Of a DNA stretch of 64,000 nt, positions 25,280 through 34,107 are shown one piece after another. Within the stretch, counting starts at the first letter, position 1; each line of letters begins with the position of its first letter. Location of the stretch: positions 1,302,001 to 1,366,000 of the forward strand of contig NZ_JASZYU010000001.1 of the NCBI RefSeq assembly GCF_030316825.1, given 5' to 3'. This stretch comes from Variovorax fucosicus. GTDB lineage: Bacteria; Pseudomonadota; Gammaproteobacteria; Burkholderiales; Burkholderiaceae_C. The notes beneath the pieces are model-generated. The model made no database searches and was not told the origin of the DNA. It saw nothing but the letters and a program-made list of their open reading frames with translations. Both the position numbers and the translations under genes were made by a program.

Positions 25280-26719
25280 TCACGCTGATTGCGGCTGCCC
25301 GGCTTGACGGCAGCTATTCGCGATCAGGGCCGCGCCGGCCAGACAAAGGACTGCAAGCAAGGCCAGCGCAGAACTGGCCCCTTGGGTAAAGGTGGCTACA
25401 TCGAGATTCGAAAGTCCCGGGCTGCCATTGCCCAGAATCATGCGTTGCGAGCCGGAAGGAAGCTGTGCCATCGCCACGCTCAACGTCAGCGCGGTTCCCA
25501 CCATGATGCCCGTGTTCTGCAGCGTCGATCGGACGCCGTTGGCGATACCGCGACGCCGGGGGAGCACGCTCTGCAGGATCGACGCGTTGTTCGGCGTCAC
25601 GAAACTCCCGATGCCCAGGCCGAGCACCCAGAGGCAGACGGACAGTTGCACGGCGCCGATCGCTGGCTGCAGCAGCGCCGCCAGCGTTGCCAGTGCGCAT
25701 CCTGCGAGAAGCATGCCGCCCACGCAGATGGATTCGGCGCTGAAGCGTCGAAGCAGGATGCCCGCTACCGGCGCGGCCATCAGCATGCCGAATGCGACCG
25801 GCGCGATGCGCAGGCCCGCCTCCGATGGTTCGAGGCCCGCGCAAGCCTGGAGATACAAGGCCACGAGCAACAGAGGTGCAGCTTGCGTCATCGACAGAAG
25901 CAGGATGCCCGCGTAGGCGATCCGGCGCCCCGGGTCACTGAACAGCGACGGGTCGACCAATGGACTGGCCACACGCATCTGGACTCCGGAGAAAAGGACG
26001 ATGGCGCAAAGCCCCGCGAGCATGAATGCCCACACTGGCGTGCTCGTCCATCCGCTGGTTCCTGCCATCGAGAGTGCATAGGTCACGCATCCGATGCCAA
26101 TGAGGGAAAGCGCCGCGCCTGCAAGGTCGAAGCGCTCGGACTGCGCCGCCGCGCTATTCGGCAGGACCTTCCAGGACCACGCCAGCACGCAAAGCCCGAT
26201 GGGCACGTTGAGCATGAAAAGAGCGCGCCATCCCCACCACGACACGACGAAGCCGCCAGCCAGCGGGCCCACGACCTGGGCCAGGGCCGCAACCATGGCG
26301 AGCACGCCGAGTGCCAGCCCCATCTTGCGGCGGCCGAACGCGTCACTCACCAATGCGCTGGCGTTGGCCATGACGCCGGCCGCGCCCACGGCCTGGCATA
26401 TGCGGCTGGCCAACATCAGATCGGCGGTGGGTGCGAAGGCGCATGCCGCACAGGCGACCACAAAAAGCCCGAGTCCTGAGAGGAAGAGTCGGCGCCGTCC
26501 CCAGAGGTCGGCCAGGCGTCCGAAGCTGAGGATGCAAACGGTAGTGACCAGCATGTAGGACAGCAGAATCCAGCTCGCCTGCGTCGGTGAGGCGTGCAGG
26601 CTTCGCGCCACGGCAGGCAGCGCGACATTGAGCGCGCTGAGATTGAGGAAACACAGCAGCGCGCCCGAACTGGCGGCAACGAGCACCGCCCAGCCGACCC
26701 TGTCTGCGTCGTCGGTCAT
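25280..26719 (-). CDS. MFS transporter, DHA2 drug:H+ antiporter family
   Basis: A 479-residue protein of 12-14 helices. It opens with GALLCFLNLSALNVALPAVA, the NVALP element of DHA2/EmrB-type exporters, followed by SWILLSYMLV, the loop FGRLADLWGRRRLFLSG and the antiporter motif ALAQVVGPLAGGFV. These carriers usually extrude drugs or metabolites in exchange for protons. It follows the Bug receptor gene after four bases and closes a leftward amidase/Bug/MFS operon, so export of an amidase product is possible. Confidence 0.88.
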   Translation of the reverse strand: MTDDADRVGWAVLVAASSGALLCFLNLSALNVALPAVARSLHASPTQASWILLSYMLVTTVCILSFGRLADLWGRRRLFLSGLGLFVVACAACAFAPTADLMLASRICQAVGAAGVMANASALVSDAFGRRKMGLALGVLAMVAALAQVVGPLAGGFVVSWWGWRALFMLNVPIGLCVLAWSWKVLPNSAAAQSERFDLAGAALSLIGIGCVTYALSMAGTSGWTSTPVWAFMLAGLCAIVLFSGVQMRVASPLVDPSLFSDPGRRIAYAGILLLSMTQAAPLLLVALYLQACAGLEPSEAGLRIAPVAFGMLMAAPVAGILLRRFSAESICVGGMLLAGCALATLAALLQPAIGAVQLSVCLWVLGLGIGSFVTPNNASILQSVLPRRRGIANGVRSTLQNTGIMVGTALTLSVAMAQLPSGSQRMILGNGSPGLSNLDVATFTQGASSALALLAVLCLAGAALIANSCRQAGQPQSA

Positions 26720-26723
26720 CGAT

Positions 26724-27695
26724 TTAGTCTTCGCTCTTGAACCCCGATGCCTGGACGATGGGGCGCCAGTACACCCGATCCTCGGCCATGATGCGCTTCA
26801 GTTCCGCGCCGGGGAGCCCGGTCGGCTCGAGGCCCATGCGATCGACCTGCCCGCGCACTTGCGAATTGCGCATTGCGGCAAGAAGGGCTGTCTCCAGCTT
26901 CGCAACCACGTCCTTCGGCGTTCCCGCCGGCACGAAGGCGGCATAGGCGGCATTGGCGCGGTCGAAGGCGTCATAGCCTGACTCCTTGATCGTCGGAACG
27001 TCGGGCAGCCAGCTCAAGCGCTTGGTGCCTGCGACGCCCAATATCCGCAACTTGCCCGCGCGGTGGAGTTCGAGCTGGCTGGCCAGTGCGTCGGTGCCCA
27101 TCGGCACATGGTTTCCGATGATGTCTGTCGCAAGCGGCGCACCCCCTTTGTAAGTGACCGGCGTGAGCGGTACACCGACGGCCTTGGACAACTGCAGCAC
27201 GCTGAAGTGCAGCCCGCCGCCGAGGTTGGTCAGTCCCACGCTTGCGTTGGCAGGATTCTTCTTGATCCAGGCCACGTACTCGGGAATCGTCTTGAACGGC
27301 TGATCTGCGCCGGCGGAAATGACGCAGGGCACATTCGCCAGGTGCGCGACAGGTATGAAATCCTTGTCGACGTCATAGTTCAGCCGCGCATAGGTCATCG
27401 GGAAAAGGACGAAAGGCGGTGTGGCGCCGATCAGGATCGTGCGGCCATCGGGCCGTGCGGTCTTGACCGCCTCGATGGAAATCCGGGTCGAGGCGCCGGG
27501 CCGGCTCTCCACCAGCACGGGCTCCTTGAGCGTGGTGCGCAAATCCTCAGCCAGCGAGCGCGCCAGATTGTCGAGAGCGCCACCCGGCGGAACGCCGATG
27601 ATCAGCCGGATGGGCGCGTTGCTGTCGGCATGCGCGGCGGCGCCGATCAAAGCGATCGACGCACTGAGAAAGAGTGTCTTGAGGAACGAGGCCAT
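26724..27695 (-). CDS. Bug/TctC family periplasmic solute receptor
   Basis: A 323-residue secreted protein with signal peptide LFLSASIALIGAAAHA. The mature part begins with IRLIIGVPPGGALDNLARSL, the conserved Bug opening that encloses the carboxylate through two water-bridged loops, followed by TILIGATPP and PVTYKGGAPLATDIIGNHV. Bug proteins bind carboxylates or neutral amides such as nicotinamide. There is no TctAB gene next to it; instead it lies between an amidase and an MFS exporter. An amide or its acid product is a natural guess for the ligand. Confidence 0.9.
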   Translation of the reverse strand: MASFLKTLFLSASIALIGAAAHADSNAPIRLIIGVPPGGALDNLARSLAEDLRTTLKEPVLVESRPGASTRISIEAVKTARPDGRTILIGATPPFVLFPMTYARLNYDVDKDFIPVAHLANVPCVISAGADQPFKTIPEYVAWIKKNPANASVGLTNLGGGLHFSVLQLSKAVGVPLTPVTYKGGAPLATDIIGNHVPMGTDALASQLELHRAGKLRILGVAGTKRLSWLPDVPTIKESGYDAFDRANAAYAAFVPAGTPKDVVAKLETALLAAMRNSQVRGQVDRMGLEPTGLPGAELKRIMAEDRVYWRPIVQASGFKSED

Positions 27696-27740
27696 GATGG
27701 GAGTACCTGCAAAGTTGAGTGAAGAACGGAGAAGGTGGAC

Positions 27741-29192
27741 CTAGAAGGCCAGGGTGGGCAGCACGTTCACCGGACGGTGCGCGTCTTCGAAAGACGCTGC
27801 GGCCTGCAGCAGTTGCATGTCCTCGCGGAATCGACCGACGAGCTGCATGCCGATAGGCATGCCGTCGTGGCCTGCGCCGCACGGCAAGCTGATGGCGGGG
27901 TGCCCTGTGAGGTTGAAGGGCATCGTCCACGGAAACCAGTTCGGTCGTACCTCGGCAAACGCTTCGCCATCGATCTCGATGCTGCCGAACAGATCCTGGT
28001 CAATCGGCAAGGCCGTACGCGAGAGGGTCGGCGTGAAGATGAAGTCGTGCGTCTCCATCTGGGCCTGAACCTTGCGAAAGAGCACGGTCCTGGCAAACAT
28101 GGCCTGCTGGAAGTCGACCCCATCGACGTGCTCGACGAGCGCGAGCTGTTGCAGCAGTGACGGACTCAGCTGATCCGCATGCGCGGCGGCCAGCGGGGCG
28201 AAGCGGCCGCGCCAACTGGTGTGGTTGATCACCCGCCACAACGGCTCGACGTCATACCCCTCGCTCGACATCTCCTCCAGGTCTGCGCCCATCGAACGCA
28301 ATGTTTCAAGGGCTGCGTCGAAGGCGGCGGCGACGTCGGCGGCAATCGGACGCCCGGCGAGCGTCGCGCAGTAGAGGATCCGCTTTCCGCGAAGGTCGCC
28401 TGCAGGGCGCAGGTCGTCGAAGTAGCGCCGGGCCGGCACACCCAACGACCAGGGGTCGGACCCGTGGGCGCCCGTCATGGCCTGCAGCATGAGCGCGGTG
28501 TCGCCCACCTCGCGCGTGGTGGGTGTCACGTAGGTGTAGTTCCCGAATGCGTCCTGTACCTGGCTGTGGGGAACCACACCCAGGCTCTGCTTCAGACCGA
28601 CCACGCCGTTGCAGGCGGCGGGAATGCGGGTCGAGCCCCCGCCGTCGGTCGCAATGGCCAGCGGCGCGATGCCTGCCGCCATGGACGAAGCCGCGCCTCC
28701 GCTCGAGCCGCCGCTCGTGCGCGCTGCACTCCAGGCGTTGCGGGTGCTTCCGAAAAGAGGGGCGTCGGTCATGCACTTGGCGCCGAACTCGGACGTGGTC
28801 GTCTTGCCGATCAGGATGCCGCCGGCCTGGCGCATGCGCGCCACGGCCACTGCATCCTGCGCGGGAACGTGGTCGCGATGCAGCACGGACCCGTAGGTCG
28901 TCCTGACGTTCCCGGTGTCGACGATGTCCTTCACGGTAAAGGGCAAGCCGTGCAGCAGGCCCAATGCCTCGCCCCTCATCACGGCGGCTTCTGCCTGCTT
29001 GGCCTGCGCCATCGCCTGCTCGTGGCAGAGGGTGATGAAGCAATTCAGGTGCGGCTGGACCGCGTCGGCCCGGCCCAATACTTCTTCGACGATCTCGACC
29101 GGCGAGAGCTTGCGCTGCGCGACGAGCGTGCGCATCGTCACAGCCGACATTTCGCAGATCTCGGACTTCGGCAGACGGGGAAACTTTTTCAT
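27741..29192 (-). CDS. Amidase-signature family hydrolase
   Basis: A 483-residue amidase with the Ser-cisSer-Lys triad: Lys in GLPFTVKDIVDT, and the glycine/serine loop SGGSSGGAASSMAAGIAPLA followed by GGGSTRIPAACNGVVGLK containing the nucleophile. The C-terminal ISLPCGAGHDGMPIGMQLVG is also typical. Family members include GatA, indoleacetamide hydrolase and aryl-acylamidases; the absence of gatB/gatC and the operon context argue for a catabolic amide hydrolase. First gene of the operon, divergent from a LysR regulator. Confidence 0.9.
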   Translation of the reverse strand: MKKFPRLPKSEICEMSAVTMRTLVAQRKLSPVEIVEEVLGRADAVQPHLNCFITLCHEQAMAQAKQAEAAVMRGEALGLLHGLPFTVKDIVDTGNVRTTYGSVLHRDHVPAQDAVAVARMRQAGGILIGKTTTSEFGAKCMTDAPLFGSTRNAWSAARTSGGSSGGAASSMAAGIAPLAIATDGGGSTRIPAACNGVVGLKQSLGVVPHSQVQDAFGNYTYVTPTTREVGDTALMLQAMTGAHGSDPWSLGVPARRYFDDLRPAGDLRGKRILYCATLAGRPIAADVAAAFDAALETLRSMGADLEEMSSEGYDVEPLWRVINHTSWRGRFAPLAAAHADQLSPSLLQQLALVEHVDGVDFQQAMFARTVLFRKVQAQMETHDFIFTPTLSRTALPIDQDLFGSIEIDGEAFAEVRPNWFPWTMPFNLTGHPAISLPCGAGHDGMPIGMQLVGRFREDMQLLQAAASFEDAHRPVNVLPTLAF

Positions 29193-29235
29193 GGCGCAAA
29201 TGATTGATGTGCCGCACCATCGCGTCCAATACTGT

Positions 29236-29246
29236 TTTTCTGAAAA
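29236..29246. promoter_or_regulatory. Candidate operator between amidase and LysR genes
   Basis: TTTTCTGAAAA is an exact inverted repeat around a central T in the 70-bp divergent spacer, 16 bp before the LysR start. LysR proteins often bind such short dyads to control themselves and the divergent operon. Confidence 0.35.
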
Positions 29247-29262
29247 GGCATATGACCAGCGT

Positions 29263-30162
29263 ATGGCAGCACCGGACTTCAGAACGCTCCGCTACTTCGT
29301 GGCCGTTGCAGAGGAACGCAGCGTCGGAAAGGCGGCACGCCGGCTCAACATGGCCCAGCCGCCGTTGTCGGTTCACATCAAGAATCTGGAGGCGGCGGTG
29401 GGCACGCCCCTGTTTCGCAGGGCCGCGCGCGGCATGGAGATCACCGACGCCGGCAATGCGCTCTTCCAGCGTGCGAAGGAAGCACTGCTCCTTGCCAACG
29501 AAGGATTCGACGCCGCCCGGGCCATCGGGTCAGGCAGCAGGGGCCGGCTCACGGTCGGAACCATGGTCGTGCTGTCCTATCTGGTGCTCCCCCGCCTGGA
29601 AAACGTGCTTCGGGCGAAGTTGCCAGACGTGGAAATCCAGTATGTGGAACTGAATGCCGTCAACAACGTCTCGGCCATCACCGACTCGCAGGTGTCCGTG
29701 GCGATCTGCATTCCGCCCGTCGTCCAGGCAGGCATTGCCGTCGAACGCATCGGCACCCAGCCCTTGATGCTGGCCGTGCATGCGGATTCGCCCCTGGCCC
29801 GGATGACCAGCATTCCGCTGGAGCGGCTTTCAGGCACGCCCCTCATCGGGCTCCCTATGCCCGAAGGGGACGTCGACAAATCCGTCGTGGCTTCAATGCT
29901 CCGGCGGCACGATGTCAGCATGCCGATCGCGCAACGGGTCGAGACGATGGTGTCGGCGCTGGCGCTCGTGCTGGCAGGCAAGGGCGTGGCCATCCTGCCC
30001 GCCTGCGCCCGGATCGGCCGACCGCCGGGCGTGGTGTTCAGGCCCTTCCGTAACGTCGATGCAAAGATGGACATCGCTGCCTGCTGGCGCAGCGATTGGG
30101 AGAGCCCACTGATCGAGCCGTTCCTGGCTTGTGCGCGCGCGTCCCTGCGACAAGCGGCTTAG
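29263..30162 (+). CDS. LysR-family transcriptional regulator
   Basis: A 299-residue regulator with the N-terminal winged HTH (LRYFVAVAEERSVGKAARRL, then NMAQPPLSVHIKNLE, residues 7-41) and a two-lobed effector-binding domain (GRLTVGTMVVLSYLVLPRLE onward). Divergent from the amidase/Bug/MFS operon, which it most probably controls in response to the amide or acid. The ATG at 29263 is chosen because the HTH begins seven residues later. It ends 39 bp from the converging P450 gene. Confidence 0.9.
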   Translation: MAAPDFRTLRYFVAVAEERSVGKAARRLNMAQPPLSVHIKNLEAAVGTPLFRRAARGMEITDAGNALFQRAKEALLLANEGFDAARAIGSGSRGRLTVGTMVVLSYLVLPRLENVLRAKLPDVEIQYVELNAVNNVSAITDSQVSVAICIPPVVQAGIAVERIGTQPLMLAVHADSPLARMTSIPLERLSGTPLIGLPMPEGDVDKSVVASMLRRHDVSMPIAQRVETMVSALALVLAGKGVAILPACARIGRPPGVVFRPFRNVDAKMDIAACWRSDWESPLIEPFLACARASLRQAA

Positions 30163-30201
30163 CCGAAGACTCGACTCGCCGCGTCTGTGCACAGGTGCCT
30201 T

Positions 30202-31638
30202 CTAGGCCCGCGCGCGCAGCCGCAGCCGAAGGCCTACGGGCGACATCGTGAACGCCAGCCGCTCCTGCACGCTCGTGCCATCAGCGGTCGAGACATCGGC
30301 GATCTCGAATGCGCCGAGCAGCATGGCGGCCACCATCTTCATCTCCGACAGCGCCAGGTAGCGGCCGGGACAGGTGCGCGGCCCGGCGCCGAACGGCATG
30401 GCGACACGCTTGGCCGAGCTCGCGGCCCGGCCCGGGCCGTCGCCGGCGAGCCAGCGTTCCGGCCGGAACGCCTGGGGATCGGCGAAATGCGCGGCATTCA
30501 CGGCGCCGGGGCGCATCAGGCACATCACCGGCGTGCCGGCAGGCACGGCCACGCCGTCCACCACGGTGTCGCGCACCGCCTCCTGAATGAGGAGCGGGGC
30601 GACCGGCTTCAGCCGCATCGTCTCGTGCGCGCAGGCTTCCACGAAATCGAGTTGGCTCAACTGCTCATGGGTGGGATGGGATTGGGTGCCGAGCACGCGG
30701 CGAACTTCCTCGGTGGCCAGTTGCGCGGCTTCGGGATGGCAATGCAGCAGCCAGATCATCCACGCCAGCGTGTTGGCCGTCGTGTCCTCGCCGGCCAGCA
30801 GCATGGTCAGCATGTTGCCGGACACGTCCTCGTCGGTCAGCTCAGAGCCGGGCCGGTCGCGCTCGGCGACCATGGCTTCGATGAGGTTGCGGGGGTGCTC
30901 GCGCAATTCAGGGTCGTCGGCGAGCCGTTGCCTCGCGGCGGCGATGAAGCCGTTCACGGCGCCGTGAACGGCCACCAGATCCTCTTCCACCGCCCGGTCG
31001 CGCCGCGTCAGCCAGCGCGGCAGCGGCGACAGCACGCGCTTGGCCAGCGCGGGCAGCAGCTTGTCCAGGTGCTGCTGGATCACTTCCTCGTCCGACTCCA
31101 GCGTGTTGATGTCGGTGCCGAAGGCCAGGCCTGCGGTCACGTCGACGGTGTAGCGCATCAGATCCGCCTGCAGGTCGATCGGCTGTCCGGCCTCCGCGGC
31201 ACGGCGCCAGCGGCCCTCGAAGCGCTGCGTGACCTTCACCAGCGTGGGATGGAAGGCCTTGATGTGGGTCGGGTCCAGGCCGCGCAGCACCATGGGCCGG
31301 TGCCGCCGCCATTCGTCGCCGTTGACGGTGAACAGGCCATTGAAGCCCAGCGAGCGAGCCGCTGCGTTGAGCTTTGCGCCGCGCTGGAATCCGTCGGGCC
31401 GGTCGCGCAGCACTGCTGCGACCGTTCCCGGGTTGGAGATGACGACGAACTCGCGGGAGGCGATGCGAAACCGGTAGATCTCGCCGTACTCGCGCGCCCA
31501 TTGCTCGACCTTCTGGTGCAGCCGTTCGCGCTCGATCTGGAGGGCATTGCCCAGCAGAGGCAGGCCGCGCGGCCCCGGCAGTTCGCGAATGCGACGCACG
31601 GGTGCATCCGCACGCGGTCCATCGGTGGTGATCGCCAT
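30202..31638 (-). CDS. Cytochrome P450
   Basis: A 478-residue haem monooxygenase. It has the proline-rich start LPGPRGLPLLGN, the I-helix oxygen-activation motif LLAGEDTTANTLAW, the K-helix ETMRLKP, and the haem loop PFGAGPRTCPGRYLA with Cys423 as iron ligand. No membrane anchor, so it is a soluble class I-type enzyme, and no ferredoxin or reductase gene is adjacent. LAGEDTTANT and the long C-terminal half resemble fatty-acid or terpenoid hydroxylases; the substrate is not determinable. AAGGGG lies seven bases before the ATG at 31638. A GNAT gene starts upstream on the same strand. Confidence 0.92.
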   Translation of the reverse strand: MAITTDGPRADAPVRRIRELPGPRGLPLLGNALQIERERLHQKVEQWAREYGEIYRFRIASREFVVISNPGTVAAVLRDRPDGFQRGAKLNAAARSLGFNGLFTVNGDEWRRHRPMVLRGLDPTHIKAFHPTLVKVTQRFEGRWRRAAEAGQPIDLQADLMRYTVDVTAGLAFGTDINTLESDEEVIQQHLDKLLPALAKRVLSPLPRWLTRRDRAVEEDLVAVHGAVNGFIAAARQRLADDPELREHPRNLIEAMVAERDRPGSELTDEDVSGNMLTMLLAGEDTTANTLAWMIWLLHCHPEAAQLATEEVRRVLGTQSHPTHEQLSQLDFVEACAHETMRLKPVAPLLIQEAVRDTVVDGVAVPAGTPVMCLMRPGAVNAAHFADPQAFRPERWLAGDGPGRAASSAKRVAMPFGAGPRTCPGRYLALSEMKMVAAMLLGAFEIADVSTADGTSVQERLAFTMSPVGLRLRLRARA

Positions 31639-31701
31639 GTCAGCCCCTTTGTGCGCCGGCGCGCCAAAAGCGCGGCATCTTATCTCGCCATGGGAGGCCA
31701 T

Positions 31702-32361
31702 TCAGAAGCCGAACTGGAAGAGCTGGTTGTCCAGCCAGCGCCGCACCACCTCCACGGGCCGCGGCGCGGGCGCCTGCGACATCCGCGAGGCCACGCCACG
31801 CTTCAGCTCGATGCGCAGCTCCGCCCAATCAGCGCCCTGGGCAAACGCGACGAAGCCCATGCGCTGCATGAAGCGGATCGTCCGGCGGTTGGAAGAAGGC
31901 ACCTCGCCGACAAGCCGGCGCAGGCCGGCATCGCGCGCCGCCCCGAGCAGGTGGTCGAGCAACTGGTCGGCCAGCCCCTGGCCCTGCCAGATGTCGGCCA
32001 CGACCAGCGTCAGCGCCGCGCAGTCGCCGTCCGCGTTGACGTCGTAGCGCGCCTCCCCGATCACCTCCTCGTCATGGTCCAGCCTCAGCGTGGCGACGAA
32101 AGCGACACGGCGAATACCGTCCACGTTGACCAGGTCCACCAGCGTGGCCGGCGAGCAGGCATCGAAGCCGCGGCCGAAGCGCTCGCCGCGCGACGCCGCC
32201 GACAGCCCGGCAACGAAGCCGCCGAAGCGCTTCGCGTCGTCGGAACGCACGGCGCGGATCTGGGCCTGCGCGCCGTTGTGCAGCCGCACGTGCCGAGGCA
32301 GTCCCACGGCACGCCGCGTCGCGGCGATGGCGGCGGCAGGGGTGGTGTTCGCATGACGCAT
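31702..32361 (-). CDS. GNAT-family acetyltransferase
   Basis: A 219-residue protein with a single GNAT fold: an N-terminal substrate part (RLHNGAQAQIRAVRSDDAKR) and the acetyl-CoA loop VVADIWQGQGLADQLLDHLL (motif A, pattern V-x-x-x-x-Q-G-x-G-x), then VPSSNRRTIRFMQRMGF. This resembles the acetyltransferase half of bacterial protein acetyltransferases (Pat-type), here standing alone. It precedes the P450 gene by 63 bp on the same strand. Substrate unknown. Confidence 0.85.
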   Translation of the reverse strand: MRHANTTPAAAIAATRRAVGLPRHVRLHNGAQAQIRAVRSDDAKRFGGFVAGLSAASRGERFGRGFDACSPATLVDLVNVDGIRRVAFVATLRLDHDEEVIGEARYDVNADGDCAALTLVVADIWQGQGLADQLLDHLLGAARDAGLRRLVGEVPSSNRRTIRFMQRMGFVAFAQGADWAELRIELKRGVASRMSQAPAPRPVEVVRRWLDNQLFQFGF

Positions 32362-32583
32362 GGGGCTATTCCGTTGGCTTGTGAAAGAGGCGCCAAGCTT
32401 CCCGCGCCGCGCCTTTTCAGTCCTTAAGTAGTACTGAAGCATGCTGAAGCCCGCTTCAGGGCGGCCGCCAGCCTGCGAATTCAGAACGCTTAAGGGCCGC
32501 ATTGATGACGCCGCGGTCGCCTTCGGCGACAGTTCACGCACGGATCCAGCCGGGTTCGACTGAGACTGATCCACCCACGAGCC

Positions 32584-34107
32584 ATGGCCCTGAATGCACC
32601 GCGTTATGTCTGCCTGTCCGACCTTCACCTCGGTGCCGCCTACAGCACCCTGACCTATGCCGACGCGCAGGGACGGCCCGACCCCGGCCGCCCGAGCGAC
32701 ACCCAGATCGCCTTCGGCAGCGCCCTGCGCCAGCTGCTGTCCGCCATGGAGGGCCCGCCCCCTACGCTGATCCTGCTGGGCGACGTGCTCGACATGGGCC
32801 TGTCGCCGATGGGCGACGTGGCGGCGGCGTTCCGGTGCTTCGTGGAGACGGTGATGCAGGACGGCGGCCGTCCGGTGTTCGCCCCGCGCGTGCTGTACGT
32901 GCCCGGCAACCACGACCACCATCTCTGGCGCATCGCGCAGGACCAGCAGTACCAGGACGCGCTGCAGCAGGGCCGCATCGAGGACGACCTGATCAAGCAC
33001 ACCGCGCTGTTCGAGCCTGCGGACGACGAGCCCGAGGCCGCCCGGATCGGCTCGGCGATGCTGACGCGGCTCGCGGCCAGCTGCCCGGGCCTGGCCGACG
33101 CGCGGGTGGACATCGCCTATCCGAACCTTGGCCTGCTCGATGCGTCGCGCCGCCGCTGCGTTGTGCTGCACCACGGGCACTACATCGACCCGATGTACCG
33201 GGTGATGACGATGCTGAATGCGCAAGCCCCGGGCCGCAGCGCCGGACGCAACCCCCGCGCCGTGACGGTCTCGGACCTGGAGGGCCAGAACGGTGCCTGG
33301 GTCGACTTCATGTGGTCCGACCTCGGCAGCTCGGGCTTGACCGGGGCCGGCGCCGGCAAGCTCTACGAGGTGATGCGCGATGCCGCCGCATCGCACGACT
33401 TCTCGCAACGGCTGGCAGCCCTGCTGGTGACCAAGCTCGACCAGAACTTCGGCATGAGCGGGAGCATGGATGTGTTCCAGGGCATCACGGTCAGCCAGCT
33501 CGTGCTCGGCACGCTCGACGCCACGCTGGGCCGGGGCGCCGAGTCGCAGCGCGACGGCTACTCCGAAGTGATGAGTGCCGATGACGTGGCGGATCTGCGC
33601 TGGTACCTGTCGGGGCCGGTGAAGCTGCAGCTCGAGCAGGCCGGGCTCAAGCCGTCGGAGCTGGATTTCAGCTTTGTCTTCGGCCACAGCCACAAGCCTT
33701 TCGAGGACGAACTGCCGGTGGCGGGCTTCGACCGGCCGGTCGGCATTTTCAACACCGGCGGCTGGGTCATGGACCAGCCCACCATGACCTCCACGCAGGG
33801 CGCCTCGGCCATGTTCATCGACGATGCGCTGAACATCGCGTCGCTGCGGCTCTTCAACGACCCGGTGAACGGCCGCGTGCCCCCGGTGCACGCGCGGGGC
33901 GGCGGCGGCTTCCGCGACCGCGACAACCCGATGCTGGCGGCGCTGGCCGCCGGCATCGAACGCACAGCACCGGCCTGGGAGGCCTTCTCGCGCAACGCGC
34001 AGCAGGCCACCGAGAGTCGCGCCACGCTGCTGCTCGACGAATTCTTCACCGCCTCGGTCGCGGTGATGGCGGCCGGAGCCAGGACGATGGCAAAGGCGAA
34101 GGCATGA
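32584..34107 (+). CDS. Calcineurin-like metallophosphoesterase
   Basis: A 507-residue phosphoesterase containing all five metal motifs: SDLHLG (12-17), GDVLDMG, PGNHDHHLW, HHGHYID and GHSHKPF. It is much longer than simple members of the family, with a large insertion between the fourth and fifth motifs. No signal peptide, so it is cytoplasmic. The stop overlaps the start of the GMC fusion gene (ATGA), so the two products are made together; dephosphorylation of a phosphorylated lipid or sterol-like substrate would be consistent but is not shown. Divergent from the GNAT gene with a 222-bp spacer in which I see no further gene. Confidence 0.88.
   Translation: MALNAPRYVCLSDLHLGAAYSTLTYADAQGRPDPGRPSDTQIAFGSALRQLLSAMEGPPPTLILLGDVLDMGLSPMGDVAAAFRCFVETVMQDGGRPVFAPRVLYVPGNHDHHLWRIAQDQQYQDALQQGRIEDDLIKHTALFEPADDEPEAARIGSAMLTRLAASCPGLADARVDIAYPNLGLLDASRRRCVVLHHGHYIDPMYRVMTMLNAQAPGRSAGRNPRAVTVSDLEGQNGAWVDFMWSDLGSSGLTGAGAGKLYEVMRDAAASHDFSQRLAALLVTKLDQNFGMSGSMDVFQGITVSQLVLGTLDATLGRGAESQRDGYSEVMSADDVADLRWYLSGPVKLQLEQAGLKPSELDFSFVFGHSHKPFEDELPVAGFDRPVGIFNTGGWVMDQPTMTSTQGASAMFIDDALNIASLRLFNDPVNGRVPPVHARGGGGFRDRDNPMLAALAAGIERTAPAWEAFSRNAQQATESRATLLLDEFFTASVAVMAAGARTMAKAKA

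Noticed and set aside
30187-32427. A 746-codon plus-strand frame opposite the P450 and GNAT genes
   Set aside because: The minus-strand genes carry complete P450 and GNAT motifs; the plus-strand frame is low-complexity and shows none.
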